DNA of 64,000 bases from UBA5614 sp963667535 (GTDB lineage Bacteria > Cloacimonadota > Cloacimonadia > Cloacimonadales > Cloacimonadaceae): assembly GCA_963667535.2 (NCBI GenBank), contig CAXXDU010000002.1, forward strand, positions 2,852,001 through 2,916,000. Reading direction: 5' to 3'. Position numbers and translations under genes: made by a program. Shown piece after piece: positions 63,300 to 64,000 of this stretch; position 1 is the first letter of the stretch, and every line of letters starts with the position of its first letter. The notes below the pieces were generated by a model. That model did not search any database. It saw only the letters and a program-made list of their open reading frames with translations, and was not told the origin of the DNA.

Positions 63300-63854
63300 A
63301 TGGAGAATATCAAACAGCAAATCAGCGACAAAATGCAAAAGACGCTGGAATCGCTATTGCATCAGTTTTCCAAAATCAGAACCGGCAGAGCCAGCGCTTC
63401 CATCTTAGACGATGTAAAGATTAACTATTATGGACAGCCTACACCAGTAAAACAACTCTGCAATATTTCCATCCCCGAAGCCAGACTCATTGTTATCCAG
63501 CCGTGGGATAAAACCACGCTTGCCGATATCGAGAAAGCAATTCTGGGAGCCAATCTGGGTATTACCCCTGAAAATGATGGTAACGTTATCCGGATGCCGT
63601 TTCAGCCTCTTACTGAAGAAAAGAGAAAAGACATTGTCAAATCTCTCAAGAAGATGGGTGAAGATGCCAGAGTAGCCACCAGAAATATCCGCAGGGATTC
63701 CAATGAAGATGTCAAAAAAAGCAAGAAAGACAGTGAAATCAGTGAAGATGAAGAGAAGAAGCTTCTGAAAGAAATCCAGGATGTCACAGACGAATGGATA
63801 AAGAAAATTGACGAAGCTGAAAAGGTAAAAGAGAAAGAAATCCTCGAAATCTGA
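63300..63854 (+). CDS. frr: ribosome recycling factor
   Basis: 184 aa. FSKIRTGRASASILDDVKINYYGQPTPVKQL and IIMP-like IRMPFQPLTEEKRKDIVK are hallmarks. It splits post-termination ribosomes with EF-G. A terminator follows 17 bp after its stop. Confidence 0.98.
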   Translation: MENIKQQISDKMQKTLESLLHQFSKIRTGRASASILDDVKINYYGQPTPVKQLCNISIPEARLIVIQPWDKTTLADIEKAILGANLGITPENDGNVIRMPFQPLTEEKRKDIVKSLKKMGEDARVATRNIRRDSNEDVKKSKKDSEISEDEEKKLLKEIQDVTDEWIKKIDEAEKVKEKEILEI

Positions 63855-63870
63855 CACTCATAATATTACA

Positions 63871-63925
63871 AAAGTCGTTATCGTATCAGATTGTGCTTTA
63901 CAAAGCTTACGATAACGACTTTTTT
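63871..63925 (+). terminator. intrinsic terminator of the rpsB-tsf-pyrH-frr operon
   Basis: AAAGTCGTTATCGTA (63871-63885) pairs perfectly with TACGATAACGACTTT (63908-63922), followed by T's. Nothing further is seen to 64000. Confidence 0.92.
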
Positions 63926-64000
63926 GTTTTTTATGAAAACATTGCGTCCGGATGAGTAAGTCTAAGGACATGTACAATGTCAGGTCATCCTGAGTCTGTC

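Overview
The window looks like chromosome of an anaerobic Gram-negative bacterium of the FCB group, most probably a member of Cloacimonadota (Candidatus Cloacimonetes). This is inferred from gene content, not from a marker search. An outer membrane is implied by the heptose-phosphate genes for LPS, several lipobox proteins and beta-barrel-like proteins. A beta-helix protein ends in a PNPFN-type FlgD-like sorting domain, and the intergenic regions are rich in palindromic repeats, as is common in such genomes. Base composition is roughly 40% GC and falls noticeably around 57-59.7 kb.

Layout. (1) 1-3.1 kb, plus strand: the end of one ABC ATPase gene, then an ATPase and two ABC-2 permeases forming a YbhFSR-like exporter. 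(2) 3.2-6.9 kb, minus: panC, panD and a large lipoprotein with six chitobiase-like repeats and a sulfatase-modifying-factor-like domain. (3) 6.9-7.9 kb: non-coding, with one copy of a large hairpin-bearing repeat. (4) 7.9-10.9 kb, plus: ybaB, recR, ribE and a lipoprotein. (5) 11.2-26.3 kb, minus: one long, tightly packed housekeeping run (response regulator, S41 protease, tmk, nadB, rimI, argS, rsfS, LytR_C protein, HIT protein, short GlmU, folK, folB, RseC-like, rfaE2, rfaE1, purF, plsY, der). (6) 26.3-28.6 kb: repeats around one membrane protein gene, including an inverted second copy of the hairpin-bearing repeat. (7) 28.6-36.8 kb, plus: glutaredoxin, DUF6132, LPP20-like protein, double glycosyltransferase, STAS protein, uridine kinase, beta-helix protein, (minus) an alkyltransferase-like protein, and a flavodoxin-ferredoxin protein. 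(8) 36.9-37.3 kb: four tRNA genes (initiator Met, elongator Met, Arg, His) ending in a terminator. (9) 37.3-48.3 kb: radical SAM protein, envelope proteins, an AraC-type regulator, a GxxExxY gene enclosed by perfect 32-bp inverted repeats, and tpx. (10) 48.3-59.7 kb: an accessory region with a 56-bp tandem repeat, a predicted membrane protein of uncertain family, two 1743-bp IS110-family insertions, a dense island of co-varying palindromes between them, and a compact AT-rich operon (DNA methyltransferase, VanZ-like membrane protein, two paralogous membrane-anchored proteins with a tiny membrane ORF between them, and a CBS-HEPN protein). (11) 59.8-63.9 kb, plus: rplM-rpsI, rpsB-tsf-pyrH-frr and a terminator.

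The housekeeping blocks are ordinary. The places most likely to hold something undescribed are the CBS-HEPN/methyltransferase operon, the GxxExxY element with its terminal repeats, the pair of large intergenic elements whose hairpins change sequence while keeping their pairing, and the alternating palindrome array between the IS110 copies. All calls are from reading the sequence by eye; no homology search or folding program was run.
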